DNA of 64,000 nt from Notamacropus eugenii (Eukaryota; Chordata; Mammalia; Diprotodontia; Macropodidae): the NCBI RefSeq assembly GCF_028372415.1, contig NC_092874.1:333702651-333766650 (forward strand), in the 5' to 3' direction. Below are positions 11,035-21,010 of this stretch, piece by piece (within the stretch, counting starts at the first letter, position 1; each line of letters starts with the position of its first letter). A model generated the notes under the pieces. It ran no database searches. It had not been told where the DNA came from and saw only the letters and a program-made list of their open reading frames with translations. Both the position numbers and the translations under genes were made by a program.

Positions 11035-11190
11035 CTTCCACAAGCTAGCAGGCAAGTCACTTAAATTTTCTGAATCTCAGGGTCCTCATCTGTAAAATGG
11101 GGTGATAAAACTTCTAAGCATTTATTTAACAAGTTTTTCTGAAAATCAAATAATATAAATTACTTTGTAAACTTAAAACCAGTCATTATT
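11035..11190 (+). repeat. MIR 3' half
   Basis: 'ggcaagtcacttaaattttctgaatctcagggtcctcatctgtaaaatggggtgat' is a recognisable MIR CORE and 3' region. Confidence 0.65.
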
Positions 11191-11620
11191 ATTGGAAGGG
11201 ACATGGGGACCAAGGAAATAAATAGTTCTGGAGTTTCAGTCTGCTTAGGACTAATTCTAATCTATTCAAAGTGTGACAGACAGTGGACTGGGGCTACATA
11301 ACCTGATAATTCATGACTCTGACATGGAAGCTTGAAGGAAGAGAGATTATTTCTGCAAGAGAACACCTCAGAAGCCCCTAACCTTCTGATCCAGGTATGG
11401 ATGCAAAAAAAAAAAAGTACCTCTCTGGAGAAGCTCTGGTGCCTGAGGAATGCAGTGAGCACTAGCACATGAGTGGTGTGTGCCCAAGGACCAAGGAACA
11501 CCGTCCATCTGAGCCTGTTTCAAAAATGGTCTCCAAGAATCACCCTCTCAGAGACAGAGGACCTCAGGAGCCACATGAAGGAACTGTCAGTCAAGCTGGC
11601 CTGCAAGTACACAGAGTTCT
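11191..11620. other. Unassigned
   Basis: Contains an A run at 11406-11417 and short open frames without a recognisable product. Confidence 0.3.
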
Positions 11621-11965
11621 GCACCTGGAGTCACGAAGAATTAACTTACAGTTTCCTCATATATAAAATGGAGATACCGGTCATCCTGACCTTTATCTGG
11701 CCACTGGACCCACATGGGTCCAGAGGAGAAAGTGCGGCTGGTGACTTTGCACAGTTGTGCTTCACTGTAATCCAGTTCACTTCTGAGTCATGGTATCACC
11801 ACTCTGATGTCATGATCCTCTTCCAGAGTGAAGGACAAACAACAAAATGGGGATAGTAATTGCACCTCCCCCTCTCACCTCCCCCCAAGTTGTTGTGAAG
11901 GTCAAAAGAGAAAATACATGTAAAGCATTTTGTAAATCTTAAAGTGCTATAGAAATGTTAGCTAT
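11621..11965 (+). repeat. MIR-type SINE split by another element
   Basis: 11621-11676 ('cagtttcctcatatataaaatggagata') and 11844-11965 ('aaaatggggatagtaattgcacc...gttgttgtgaaggtcaaaagag...gtaaagcattttgtaaatcttaaagtgctatag') are consecutive parts of one MIR. The intervening 167 bases are a separate insertion. Confidence 0.75.
11677..11843 (+). mobile_element. Unnamed marsupial retroposed repeat, copy 1
   Basis: Contains 'catcctgacctttatctggccactggaccc', 'gaggagaaagtg.ggctggtgac' and 'gatgtcatgatcctcttccagagtgaaggacaaac' patterns, which recur at 51190-51405 (plus) and 22665-22870 (minus). The flanking direct repeat AAAATGGAGATA (11665-11676) / AAAATGGGGATA (11844-11855) shows it was inserted as a unit. 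I recognise the sequence as abundant in marsupials but cannot assign a family name. Confidence 0.7.
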
Positions 11966-11989
11966 TTGGGGGGGGGGCGGGGTTGTGGT

Positions 11990-14622
11990 TTTTGTGTGTG
12001 TTTTTGTTTTTTAAATTTATTTATTTATTTTTAGTTTTCAACATTCATTTCCACAAAATTTTGAGTTCCAAATTTTCTCCCTTCCCCCTGCCCCAAGATA
12101 CCATGCATTCTGATTACCCCTTCCCCCAATCTACCCTCTCTATCACACCCCTCCCTTCCCTTATCCCTATCGCCTCTATTTTCTTGTAGGGTAAGATAGA
12201 TGTCTATACCTTATTACCTGTATTTCTTATTTCCCAGTTGCATGTAAAAACACTTTTTAACATTTGTTTTTAAAACTCTGAATTCCAACTTGTCTTCCTT
12301 CCTCCCTCCCCACCATCCTCACTGAGAAGGCAAGCAATTCAATATAGGTTATACATGTGTAGTTATGCAAAAGACTTCCACAGACGTCATGTTGTAAAAG
12401 ACTAACTATATTTCCTATCCTGTCCCCCTTCTATTCTATTCTCTCTTTTGACCTTGTCCCTCCCCTAAAGTGTTTACTTCTAATTATCCCCTCCTCCCAT
12501 TTGCCTTCCCTTCTATCATGCACCACACCCCACTAATCACCTTCTCCCTTAGTTTCACGTAATGTAAGATACTTTTTCATACCAAATTGAGTGTGCATGT
12601 TATTTCCTTCTTAAACCAAATGTGATGAAAGTAAGTTTCACTTTTTCTCTCTCACCTCCCCCCTTTGCCCCTCCAATGAAAAAGCTTTTTCTTGTCTCTT
12701 TTATGAGAGATAATTTGCCCCATCCCATTTTTCCCTTTCTCCTCCTAATATATTCCTCTCTCACCTCCTAATTTTATTTTTTTAAATATCATCCCATCCT
12801 ATTCAATTCACCCTGTGCCCTCTCTCTATAGGTATATAATGCTTCCAACTACTCAAATACTGAGAAAAGTCTCAAGAGTTACAAATATTATCTTTTCATT
12901 TAGGAATGTAAACAGTTCAACTTTATTAAGTCCCTTATGATTTCTCTTTTCTGTTTACCTTCTCATGCTTCTCTTGATTTTTGTGTTTGAAAGTCAGATT
13001 TTCTATTCAGCTCTGGTCTTTTCATCAAGAATGCTTGAAAGTCCTCTATTTCATGGAATGACCATTTCCCCCCCTGAAGTCTTATACTCAGTTTTGCTGG
13101 GTAGATGATTCTTGGTTTTAATCCTAGCTCCTTTGACTTCTGGAATATCATATTCCAAGTCCTTCTGTCCCTTAATGTAGAAGTTGCTACATCTTGTGTT
13201 GTCCTGATTGTACTTGCACAATACTCAGATTGTTTCTTTCTGGCTGCTTGTAATATTTTCCCCTCGACCTGGGAACTCTGGAATTTGGCTACAATATTCG
13301 TAGGAGTTTTTCTTTTCAGATCTCTTTCAGGAGGTGATGGATGGATTCTTTCCATTTCTATTTTACCCTCTAGTTCTAGAATATCAGGGCAGTTTTCCTT
13401 GATAATTTCATGAAAGATGATGTCTAGGCTCTTTTTTTTGATCATGGCTTTTAGGTAGTCCCATAATTTTTAAATTGTCTCTCTTGGATATGTTTTCCAA
13501 AGCAGTTGTTTTTCCAGTGAGATATTTCACATTGTCTGCTATTTTTTCATTCCTTTGGTTTTGTTTTATAATTTCTTGATTTTTCATAAAGTCATTAGTT
13601 TCCATCTGCTCCATTCTAATCTTTAAGGAATTATTTTCTTCAATGAGCTTTTGGATCTTCTTTTGCATTGGATCAATTCTGCTTTTTAGGGCATTCTTTT
13701 CCTCATTGGCTTTTTGGATCTCTTTTGCCATTTGGGTTAGCCTATTTTCTAAAGTGCTATTTTCTTCAGCATTTTTTTGGGTCTCCTTTAACAAGCAGCT
13801 GACTCATTTTTCATGATTTTCTTGCATAACTCATTTCTCTTTCTAATTTTTGCTCTACCTCTCTTACTTGATTTTCAAAATTCTTTTTGATCTCTTCCAT
13901 GGCCTGAGACCAATTCATATTTTTCTTTGAGGCTTTGGATGGAGGAGCTTTGACTTTGTTGTCTTCTGTTTGCATGCTTTGGTCTTCCTTGTCACCAAAG
14001 TAAGATTCTATAGTCTGCTTCTTTTTCCAGTTTTTGCTCATTTCCCCAGTCATTTACTTGACTTCTGAGCTCCTTGTCAAGGTAGTTCTCTACTTCCAGT
14101 TCAGGTGGGGGGTATACGATCAGCCTCTTGATTCCCTCACAATATATGGACTCCAGAAATAGTGGCTGCAGCTGTCCCTGCTGCTGCTGTGGATGCTACA
14201 GGTTCCTCTGCCCCCTCTTCACTCTGCTGCCCTGGGGCTGGGGCCCAGATCACTCCACTCTCCTGCACTGGGCCCATCGTCTTTTCCCACTGACCTTCCC
14301 ATTTATCCTCAGCATTTTGGAGTCATGAAGTCTGAAAACTACCACAGGTGTGAGAGATTCAGTCTCCCCAAGGCCTGCTCAGGTCCCCTCTGTGCACTAC
14401 AGGCCCACACTGGACTGTGTTCTGCTCCCAGCATGGTGTGATAAACACTACCTAGTGCCCTTCCAGGCTGTTTTGGGCTGGAGATTTGCTTCACTCTATC
14501 ATTCTGTGGGTTCTGCAACTTCAGAATTTGTTTAGAGCCATTTTTTACAGGTATTTTGCTGGGGTTGGCAGGAGCTCTCTAGAAAGTCTGTGCTGTTCAT
14601 CTATCATCTTGGCTCCGTCCCT
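11990..14622 (-). mobile_element. HAL1-like L1 element (5' UTR, ORF1, 3' UTR, no ORF2)
   Basis: Read on the minus strand. The 5' end near 14622 reads GGGACGGAGCCAAGATGATAG, which resembles the start of L1 5' UTRs. About 570 bases of GC-richer 5' UTR follow, then a broken ORF1 (14053-12963), and then about 970 bases of purine-rich 3' UTR ending in '...gaatgttgaaaactaaaaataaataaataaattt'. There is no trace of endonuclease or reverse-transcriptase sequence. ORF1 plus 3' UTR without ORF2 is the organisation described for half-L1 (HAL1) elements; an internally deleted L1 is the alternative. The 3' UTR contains two successive L1-type 3' ends, near 12230 and near 12000. Confidence 0.75.
12963..14053 (-). 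pseudogene. L1-type ORF1 protein, broken by two frameshifts
   Basis: L1 ORF1p is a trimeric nucleic-acid chaperone that packages L1 RNA in cytoplasmic particles. Three consecutive minus-strand frames carry it. 14053-13811 gives a Lys-rich N-terminus. 13794-13408 gives a long heptad coiled coil (LENRLTQMAKEIQKANEE, then IQKLIEENNSLKIRMEQME) leading to the start of the RRM-like domain. 13445-12963 gives the rest, with FQSSQVEGKILQAARKK and the C-terminal motif GLKPRIIYPAKLSI. The frames are in all three phases, so at least two frameshifts (near 13800 and 13430) disable it. Combined length about 355 codons, close to the usual 330-370. The start Met at 14053 is the first in frame after the 5' UTR. 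Identity as L1 ORF1 is firm; HAL1 rather than L1 depends on the missing ORF2. Confidence 0.85.
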
Positions 14623-14869
14623 CAATTCATCTGATTTCTAAACCTGGACTAACACATTGGCTTGAGTCAGTCCTGGCCTCCATCATTTGACATTCGTTGG
14701 CAGGACCACATTAGAATGATCTTATGGCTGAAAATGAGGAAGGATATTCAGAGGAAGAATGGGAATCTCAGGGTAATCAGAGACAACTGACAAAGCCTTG
14801 CACCCTGAGACTGTTTCTGGTGACAATTCTGTCCCCAAAACAAGATATGGTTCCCACTACCTCCAATAG
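14623..14869. other. Unassigned
   Basis: Sequence between the HAL1-like element and the next L2; nothing recognised. Confidence 0.3.
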
Positions 14870-15480
14870 AACCTCCATCTCTCAACTACAGGCATTTTCA
14901 TTGCCTTTCCCCATTCCTAGAAACATCGCCCTCTTCATTTCAGCCTCCTGGCTTCCTTTAAATTCTACCTAAAATCCCACCTCTACAGGAAGCTTTCCCA
15001 TTCCCTTCCCACACCACTGCCTTTCCTCTGTTCATCATTTCTAATGTATCTGGTATATAGCTTGCTTATACATAATTGTTTATATATTATCTCATCCATT
15101 AGACTGTGAGCTCCTTCAGAACACAAATTGTCTTTTACCTTTCTTTATCATACCTAGCATTTAGTACAATGCCTGGCACACAGTAGATCCTTTGTTGTTC
15201 AGTCATTTTTCAGTCTTGCCTGACTGACTCTTTGTGACCCCATTTGGGGTTTTCTTGGAACAGTTTTCCATTTCCTCATCCAGTTCATTCTGCAGATAAG
15301 AAAATTGAGGCAAACAGGATTATTTGACTTGCCCAGGGTCACATAGCTAGTAAATGTCTGAGACCAGATTTGAACTCAAGATGATGAGTCTTCCTAACTC
15401 TAGACATGGCTTTCTATCCACTGCACCACCTAGCTACCCTTAAAAGGGCCTTACTAAATATTTGACTGACTAATCTAATA
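14870..15480 (+). mobile_element. L2 3' end split by a SINE
   Basis: 'cccattcctagaaacatcgccctcttc', 'cccacctctacaggaagctttccc', 'agactgtgagctccttcagaacac', 'gcctggcacacagtagatcc' are L2 3' UTR. After the SINE at 15193-15439 the tail resumes ('ccttactaaatatttgactgactaa'). Confidence 0.85.
15193..15439 (-). mobile_element. tRNA-headed CORE-SINE, antisense, nested in L2
   Basis: Complete: 'gttgttcagtcatttttcagtcttgcctgactgactctttgtgaccccatttggggttttctt' at one end and 'tatccactgcaccacctagct' at the other. Its position inside an L2 tail shows that it is the younger element. Confidence 0.85.
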
Positions 15481-16250
15481 GCATTAGAAGGTAAGCTGTA
15501 GGTAGGCATTCAGCAACTAGAGATGGATATGAATGTGCTCCAAATATTTAAGAACCATACTTGTAAATAATAAATGTTGTAAATGGTCATTGGTTGAATT
15601 TACATGATAGCAATCTACACGTTCATCAACAGGTTTTGGGGAATTTTTCATTGCGGTTACATGGGGAGGAAAGTAGGTTAACAGTGGAATGAGAAAGGGA
15701 GAATAAATGAGAAACCAAAGATAACCAAGATAATTTTTAAAAGAAACAAAACATTTGCTACAAACTAAAAACCTTAAGCAGCAATAGGACAAATAAATTT
15801 TATTTAAAATTCAACATGCTGCAATTGGAAGAGAATTCTTCAGTTAATCAAAGACATTTATTGAAGACCCACTATGAAAAGCTGTTGGTTATTTTTTTAA
15901 AATAAAAACAATGTTGTGTAATGTAACATGTTCTAGAACAAGGGAACGCTTCTTTTGGGGGAGGGTGAGCTAGTGGGTAATAACAGATATATAAAAAAGC
16001 AACAATAAAAAGTTTAAAAGTACACAGAAGTAAACAAAAAGCTATTCAGAGAAATAAACAAATGTCAATTTTGTCTCTATTTTGTTAAATGTATCATGCA
16101 TTTTAAAAACCCATCTGTATATAACTTCAAGGTTTTATATGCAATCTGTTTTGTTGTTCTGTTTTGTTATTCTTCGTGTACTAACAAGTCCATGTTGCTG
16201 ATTAAATTAATAAAAAAGGTGATTAATTTTTTTTAAAAGAAAAGTACTGG
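15481..16250. other. Unassigned AT-rich stretch
   Basis: About 770 AT-rich bases with no repeat family recognised. The right end ('gctgattaaattaataaaaaaggtgatt' and T/A-rich sequence) looks like a polyadenylation region, but I found no flanking duplication and no coding sequence. It could be unique non-coding DNA or an old retrocopy. Confidence 0.3.
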
Positions 16251-16284
16251 GAATCAAACCAATGTCCCAATAACAAAATCAGAG

Positions 16285-16725
16285 AATCTCAGATTGGGGA
16301 GGAACTTCAGCTGCCTTCTAGCACAAACAATAACTACAGAAGAATTTGCTTTGAAATATTCCTGATAAGTAATCATCCAGATGTTTTTTCATCCAGATGT
16401 TATCCCTCCAGTGATAGAAGACCCATTACCACTTAAGCGTCCATTCCAGTTTCAGATGTCTCCAACTGTTGGGCAGTTTTTTCTTATAATGGCCCCAAAA
16501 TCTTCCTTTCTGAAATTTCTACCCACTATTTTCAGTTCTATTTCTGAGGCCAAGTACAATGCGTCAACACTCTTCCACATGACAGCCTTTCATGCACTTG
16601 GAGACAGTTATCATGTCTCCCCTGAGCCTTCTTTTCCTTGTGTTAAATATTCCCACTTCCTTCAGGTGATATGGCATGACTTTTTTGGTCCTTCACTCTC
16701 CTGGTTGCCCCAGGATATGTAAATC
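16285..16725 (+). mobile_element. CR1/L3-clade LINE 3' portion
   Basis: The order 'ggaggaacttcagctgccttctag', 'gataagtaatcatccag', 'ttgggcagttttttcttata', 'ctgaggccaagtacaatg', 'tcttccacatgacagcctttcatgcacttggagacagttatcatgtctcccctgagccttcttttcc' and 'cttcaggtgatatggcatg' is that of amniote CR1/L3 3' UTRs. The 113-codon open frame across it is a by-product. Confidence 0.75.
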
Positions 16726-16889
16726 ACTCCACTGTTAGATGTTAAGGGAGAGACAAGAGAAGTGTAATACTGTCACCATTCTCAAGGCATTTACTACCCT
16801 ACAGAGAATATATGAGGTATGCAAGTATATATTTCAGTATGTCAGGGACATGTTATTTCACTGGCATCTCCACTAGCAGAGATCAAAAC

Positions 16890-17290
16890 TCACTTCTAAT
16901 CTCAGAGACTTGCCTGAGATTTAAAGGAGTTCAGTGACTTACCTATGATCACAAAGGTTAGCAAGTGTCACAGGTGAGACATATGAACCCAGGTCTTCCT
17001 GATTCCAGGTTCAGCCCTCTCTCCACTGCCACACTGCCTCTCAGGCATTACAGAATGAAGAAAGCCTAGAAGTGCTGAAGTTAAAATAGCCTAGGCCTCT
17101 ATATGAAGAAACCAGTGTTCTGGTTCTGACTCTTTTCACCAGTTTACTGTGTGAACTTGGGCAAAATCCCTTAACTTCTCAGAGTATAGTTTCTCTCTCT
17201 AGGCCTCCATTTCACCGTCTTTAAAATGGGGGAGGGGTGTTAGATTACATTAATTCTAGGGTCTCTTCCAGCTCTAATATTTCCTGGTCA
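16890..17290. repeat. Two MIR-type SINE fragments
   Basis: 16890-17040 is antisense ('cagtgacttacctatgatcacaaaggttagcaagtg', 'gaacccaggtcttcctgattcc'). 17105-17290 is sense ('ctgtgtgaacttgggcaaaatcccttaacttctc', 'ccagctctaatatttc'). Confidence 0.65.
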
Positions 17291-17535
17291 TATGACATAG
17301 TGTGGTAGTCATAGAATTCATTGCAGCTTTGTGAGTGCCCATACCTTCTGTTCATATAAACTAAAAAAAAAACCAAGTAGAGAAAGGACTGAGTGGCCAG
17401 ATGACAACATTCCTTTGGATCGAATGGAGTGGCACAGCCTACCAAGTTACCCAATGAGCTGCCACAAGGAGTACTTTTCAGGTTCAAATGAGAACTTGAC
17501 TGGTGGGGATGGGGGTGGAATGGAGATATATTTTC

Positions 17536-18461
17536 TTTTTTTAAAAATTATTTTATTTGTTTTCAGTTTTCTACAATCACTTCCACATATCTTCGATTTT
17601 TCCCCCCTCCCTCCCCCACCATTTCCCCTCCATTCCCAAGACAGCTTGCAATCTTATCTAGGTTCTACACATACATTCTTATTAAATACATTTTCACCTT
17701 AATCATGTTGCATAGAAGAATTAAAATGAATGGGAGAAACCATAAAACAAAACAAAACATAGCACAAGAGAAAATGGTCTGCTTCATTCTGTGATCCAGT
17801 TCCACAGTTCTTTCTCTGGATGTGGAAGGCATTTCGTCTCAAAAGCCCATTGGGAATTTTTTAGGTCCTTGCATTGTTGTGAAGGACTAAGTCTACCAGA
17901 AAAATTCCTCACACACTAATTGTTGCTGTGTACAAAGTTCTCCTGGTTCTGCTCCTTTCACTCAGCATCAGTTCATTTAAGTCCTTCTAGGTTTCTCTGA
18001 AGTCTTCCTATTCATCATTTCTTATAGCACAACAGTATTCCATTGCATTCATATACTACAGCTTGTTCAGTCATTCCCCAATTGATGGGCATCCCCTCAA
18101 TTTCCAGTTTTTGGCCACCACAAAGAGAGCTGCTATTAATATTTTTGTACATGTGGGATGCTTTTCCATTTTTATGATCTCTTTGGAATAGAAGCAATAT
18201 TGCTGGGTCAAAGGGTATGCACATTTTTGTAGCCCTTTGGGCATAGTTCCAAACTGCTCTCCAGAATGGTTGGATCAGCTCACAGCTCCACCCACAATGA
18301 ATTAGTGTTCCAACTCTCCCACATCTTCTCTAATATTTATCATCTTCCTGTTTTGTCATGTTTGCCAATCTGAGAGATGTGATGTGGTACCTCAGAGTCG
18401 TTTTGATTTGCATCTCTCTAATCAATAGTGATTTACAGCATTTTTTCACATGACTATAGAG
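17536..18461 (-). mobile_element. 5'-truncated L1 with perfect target-site duplication
   Basis: About 926 bases of L1 3' UTR on the minus strand, from the T-rich complement of poly(A) to 'ctgagagatgtgatgtggtacctcagagtcg' and 'aatagtgatttacagcattttttcac'. Exact 14-base direct repeats GGAGATATATTTTC lie at 17522-17535 and 18462-18475. The copy is well conserved compared with the other L1 pieces. Confidence 0.9.
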
Positions 18462-18475
18462 GGAGATATATTTTC

Positions 18476-18902
18476 AATGTATTTTGCAGTTCCCAAGCAA
18501 AAAAAAAAAAAAAAAGGCAGGAAAGCTGTCAGTCTTTTCATCTTGCAAGAGTTCCAAGAAAAAATGAATGCCAGTTATTGTCAGGACAGAGACTAATCTA
18601 GCTTCCTTCCATTGAGGGTCAAATTTTTGGTTCCCCCATGATTATTTTGAATAAAAGGCTAGAATATTGGGAACAACACTTGTGAGGAAGAGGAGACATA
18701 CCAGCTCTGCAGTCTCGAATGTGATTGGAATGAGTGGGATTCATATTTTATTATCTGGTAATACCTTAGTCCCCCAAGTTCAAAGGGAGAGATAAAAGGT
18801 ACCTATAAGCAGCTCTCTATAACATCATTAGGAGCACTGCCTAAAATTCAGTTACTTACTGCTTCCAATTAAAGCACTGTGCCCCTCTCTTTTGTCCCAT
18901 CA
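18476..18902. other. Unassigned, with A run
   Basis: A run of about 17 A at 18500-18516; otherwise no recognised feature. Confidence 0.3.
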
Positions 18903-19380
18903 AATTTATAATTTATTTATTTAAAATAATCTTTTCTTTTTAGATTTTGAATCCAAATTCTCTCCCTCCCTCCCACCCGTTCTCCACCCACTGTGAAGAC
19001 AGGTAAAATGCTATCAACTATACATGTGAAATCATGCAAAACGTATTTCTATATTAGCCATATCACAATAAAAGGAAGGAAGGGAGGAAGGAAGAAAGAA
19101 AAAGAAAGAATGAATGAAAGAAAAAGGAAGAAAAAAACCAAACTTCAGTTTGCACTCAGAGTTTAATCAGTTCTCTCTTTGGAGGGGGATTGCATTTTTT
19201 TATCATGGATCCTTTGGAATTGTTTTGGATCGCTGTATTGATCACAGCAGCCAAATCTTTCACAGTTGATCACCATTGCAGCACTGCTCTTACAGCACAC
19301 AATGATCTTTCAGTTCTTCTTACTTCACTTTGCATAAGTTCACATAGGTCATGCTATATTTTTTCAGAAACTAAACCTGT
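18903..19380 (-). mobile_element. L1 3' UTR, antisense, with GGAA/GAAA expansion
   Basis: 'tttatttatttaaaataatctttt', 'aatccaaattctctccctccctccc', 'tacatgtgaaatcatgcaaaacg', then a purine expansion (AAGG/AAAG) at about 19072-19135, then 'gatcctttggaattgttttggatcg' and 'cacttcactttgcataagttcac'. Confidence 0.8.
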
Positions 19381-20869
19381 TTTTCTCTTTTCTTAAAATG
19401 AAAATTTCCCTGCTATGAAAAATAAGATGTGTAGAATTCTAACATATCTATAGAAATTCAAACACATTTTTTATTTACTCATGACCCAAAATGGTCCCAA
19501 GTGAGACAAACTCTCTTACTTTAAACACATGATTACATTGGACAGTGAAAATGTAAACAGAAGCACAATTCATGAGCTTGTTTAAATTGTTTGTTTGGTA
19601 GTCATGGCATATACATTCACTTATCTGTAACTCATCTTTGTTCCTTTGTAAAGATCAAACCAGAATTAAACTGTTACAGAGGGCCTATTTACCCTTCCCT
19701 TAGGAGGCCTGTGGATGTCCCTACATATTTCAAATTGTTAGAGTAGGAGGGAGCAGGAAGTAGCCCTGGTATGAACTCCTGGAAGCTACACCCGGCAACT
19801 TAAAATTTTGCCTCCTCTGCTCTAGGGGGAAGGATGCCCTTTAATGAACCAAGCTGCTCTTATGATGTGTTTGGGAAATTTAAAAAAAAAAAAAAAAAGA
19901 AAAGTATGACTTGTGGGTCTTCCTATACTGCAAAAAAGGGTCATTTTATACAGATCTTTGTTGTCTGATTAGCCTTTTAGCCTTTTGTGGGGTTCATCAA
20001 AGTTTTACAGTTAAGAATGCCATCAGTTGAACTCCTGGTCTGCTACACTTGGGCTCTGATCGACCCTTATTTCTTACGTTCTCCACCACCATGGTGCTGA
20101 GCTTTGAATCAAGTCTGTCAACTGGCATTTAACAAAACAAGAAAGAAAAAAGCAAAAATAAAAAAGCCATAAGTTATCTATGGCCATCTGGGAAGTTTGA
20201 GAGAGAGGTGAGAAAGAAAGAGCTGAGTCTTGGGAAGGGAGGAAAGAGAACTCGAAATTTCATCTCGAAATACTGATTTAATTAATCAGCTGGAAGTATC
20301 CCTTTGTGTCAAATCTGAAAAGATATGTGGGATAAGAATTTGTCATTTCAATTGTATGGGCATAGTACAAGGGAGGAGAAGGAACATTCTGTGTCTCTCA
20401 CTTTTAGTTATCTCCTTGTATTCTTAGAAGAATCCACTAGAAAAAAATCTCCCATTGAACCTCAGCAGTATACTTTTCAGTTTACCAGAAGTGCCTGGAG
20501 TGAGTTTCCAAGGCAGCAGAGATAATCACTTCCCTTGGAAACAGGGACTTTATCCCAATTGCCTGATAATGTGGTGGATGGAGGGTTGACCTTGGAGTCC
20601 TACTATAAGTTACAAAAATTTACCAATGTACACTTGTAAAGGGAGTTTTCATAGCAGGATCTCTCTCATATTGAAATTATAGGTCTGGACCAAATCTTCC
20701 CTAAACCCCTTTAATTCTTGCCCCCCTACCCCCAAAAAACCCCCAGAAATCTCAAAATAAAAACATGACAAAAGTAGGATTAACATACAGGTCTGCTCTC
20801 ATCCCAAACTATAGTTCACATGTCCAAACTCATTTCACCATGAGAGAAGAGAAATATTTGGGGAGAAAC
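19381..20869. other. Unassigned
   Basis: About 1.5 kb without gene or clear repeat. There is an A run at 19879-19897 and a C/A-rich patch (CCCCCCTACCCCCAAAAAA) at about 20722-20742. It may be unique intergenic sequence. Confidence 0.3.
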
Positions 20870-21010
20870 AACATGGTATTCAGGAAAATGCTTTGAATCA
20901 GAATACAGGAGAGATGGATTCTACTTCCAGCTCTAGTACTAAGTGTTCATGGGTAAATCATATTTCTTTTCTGGGCTTCTCCTAATCTATGAAGTGAGGC
21001 CATACACTAG
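20870..21010 (+). repeat. MIR-type SINE fragment
   Basis: 'aacaacatggtattcaggaaaatgc', 'gaatcagaatacaggagagatggattc', 'gggtaaatcatatttcttttctgggcttctcc'. Diverged. Confidence 0.5.

Noticed and set aside
16381..16722. 113-codon plus-strand frame
   Set aside because: It lies entirely within a CR1/L3 3' untranslated portion.
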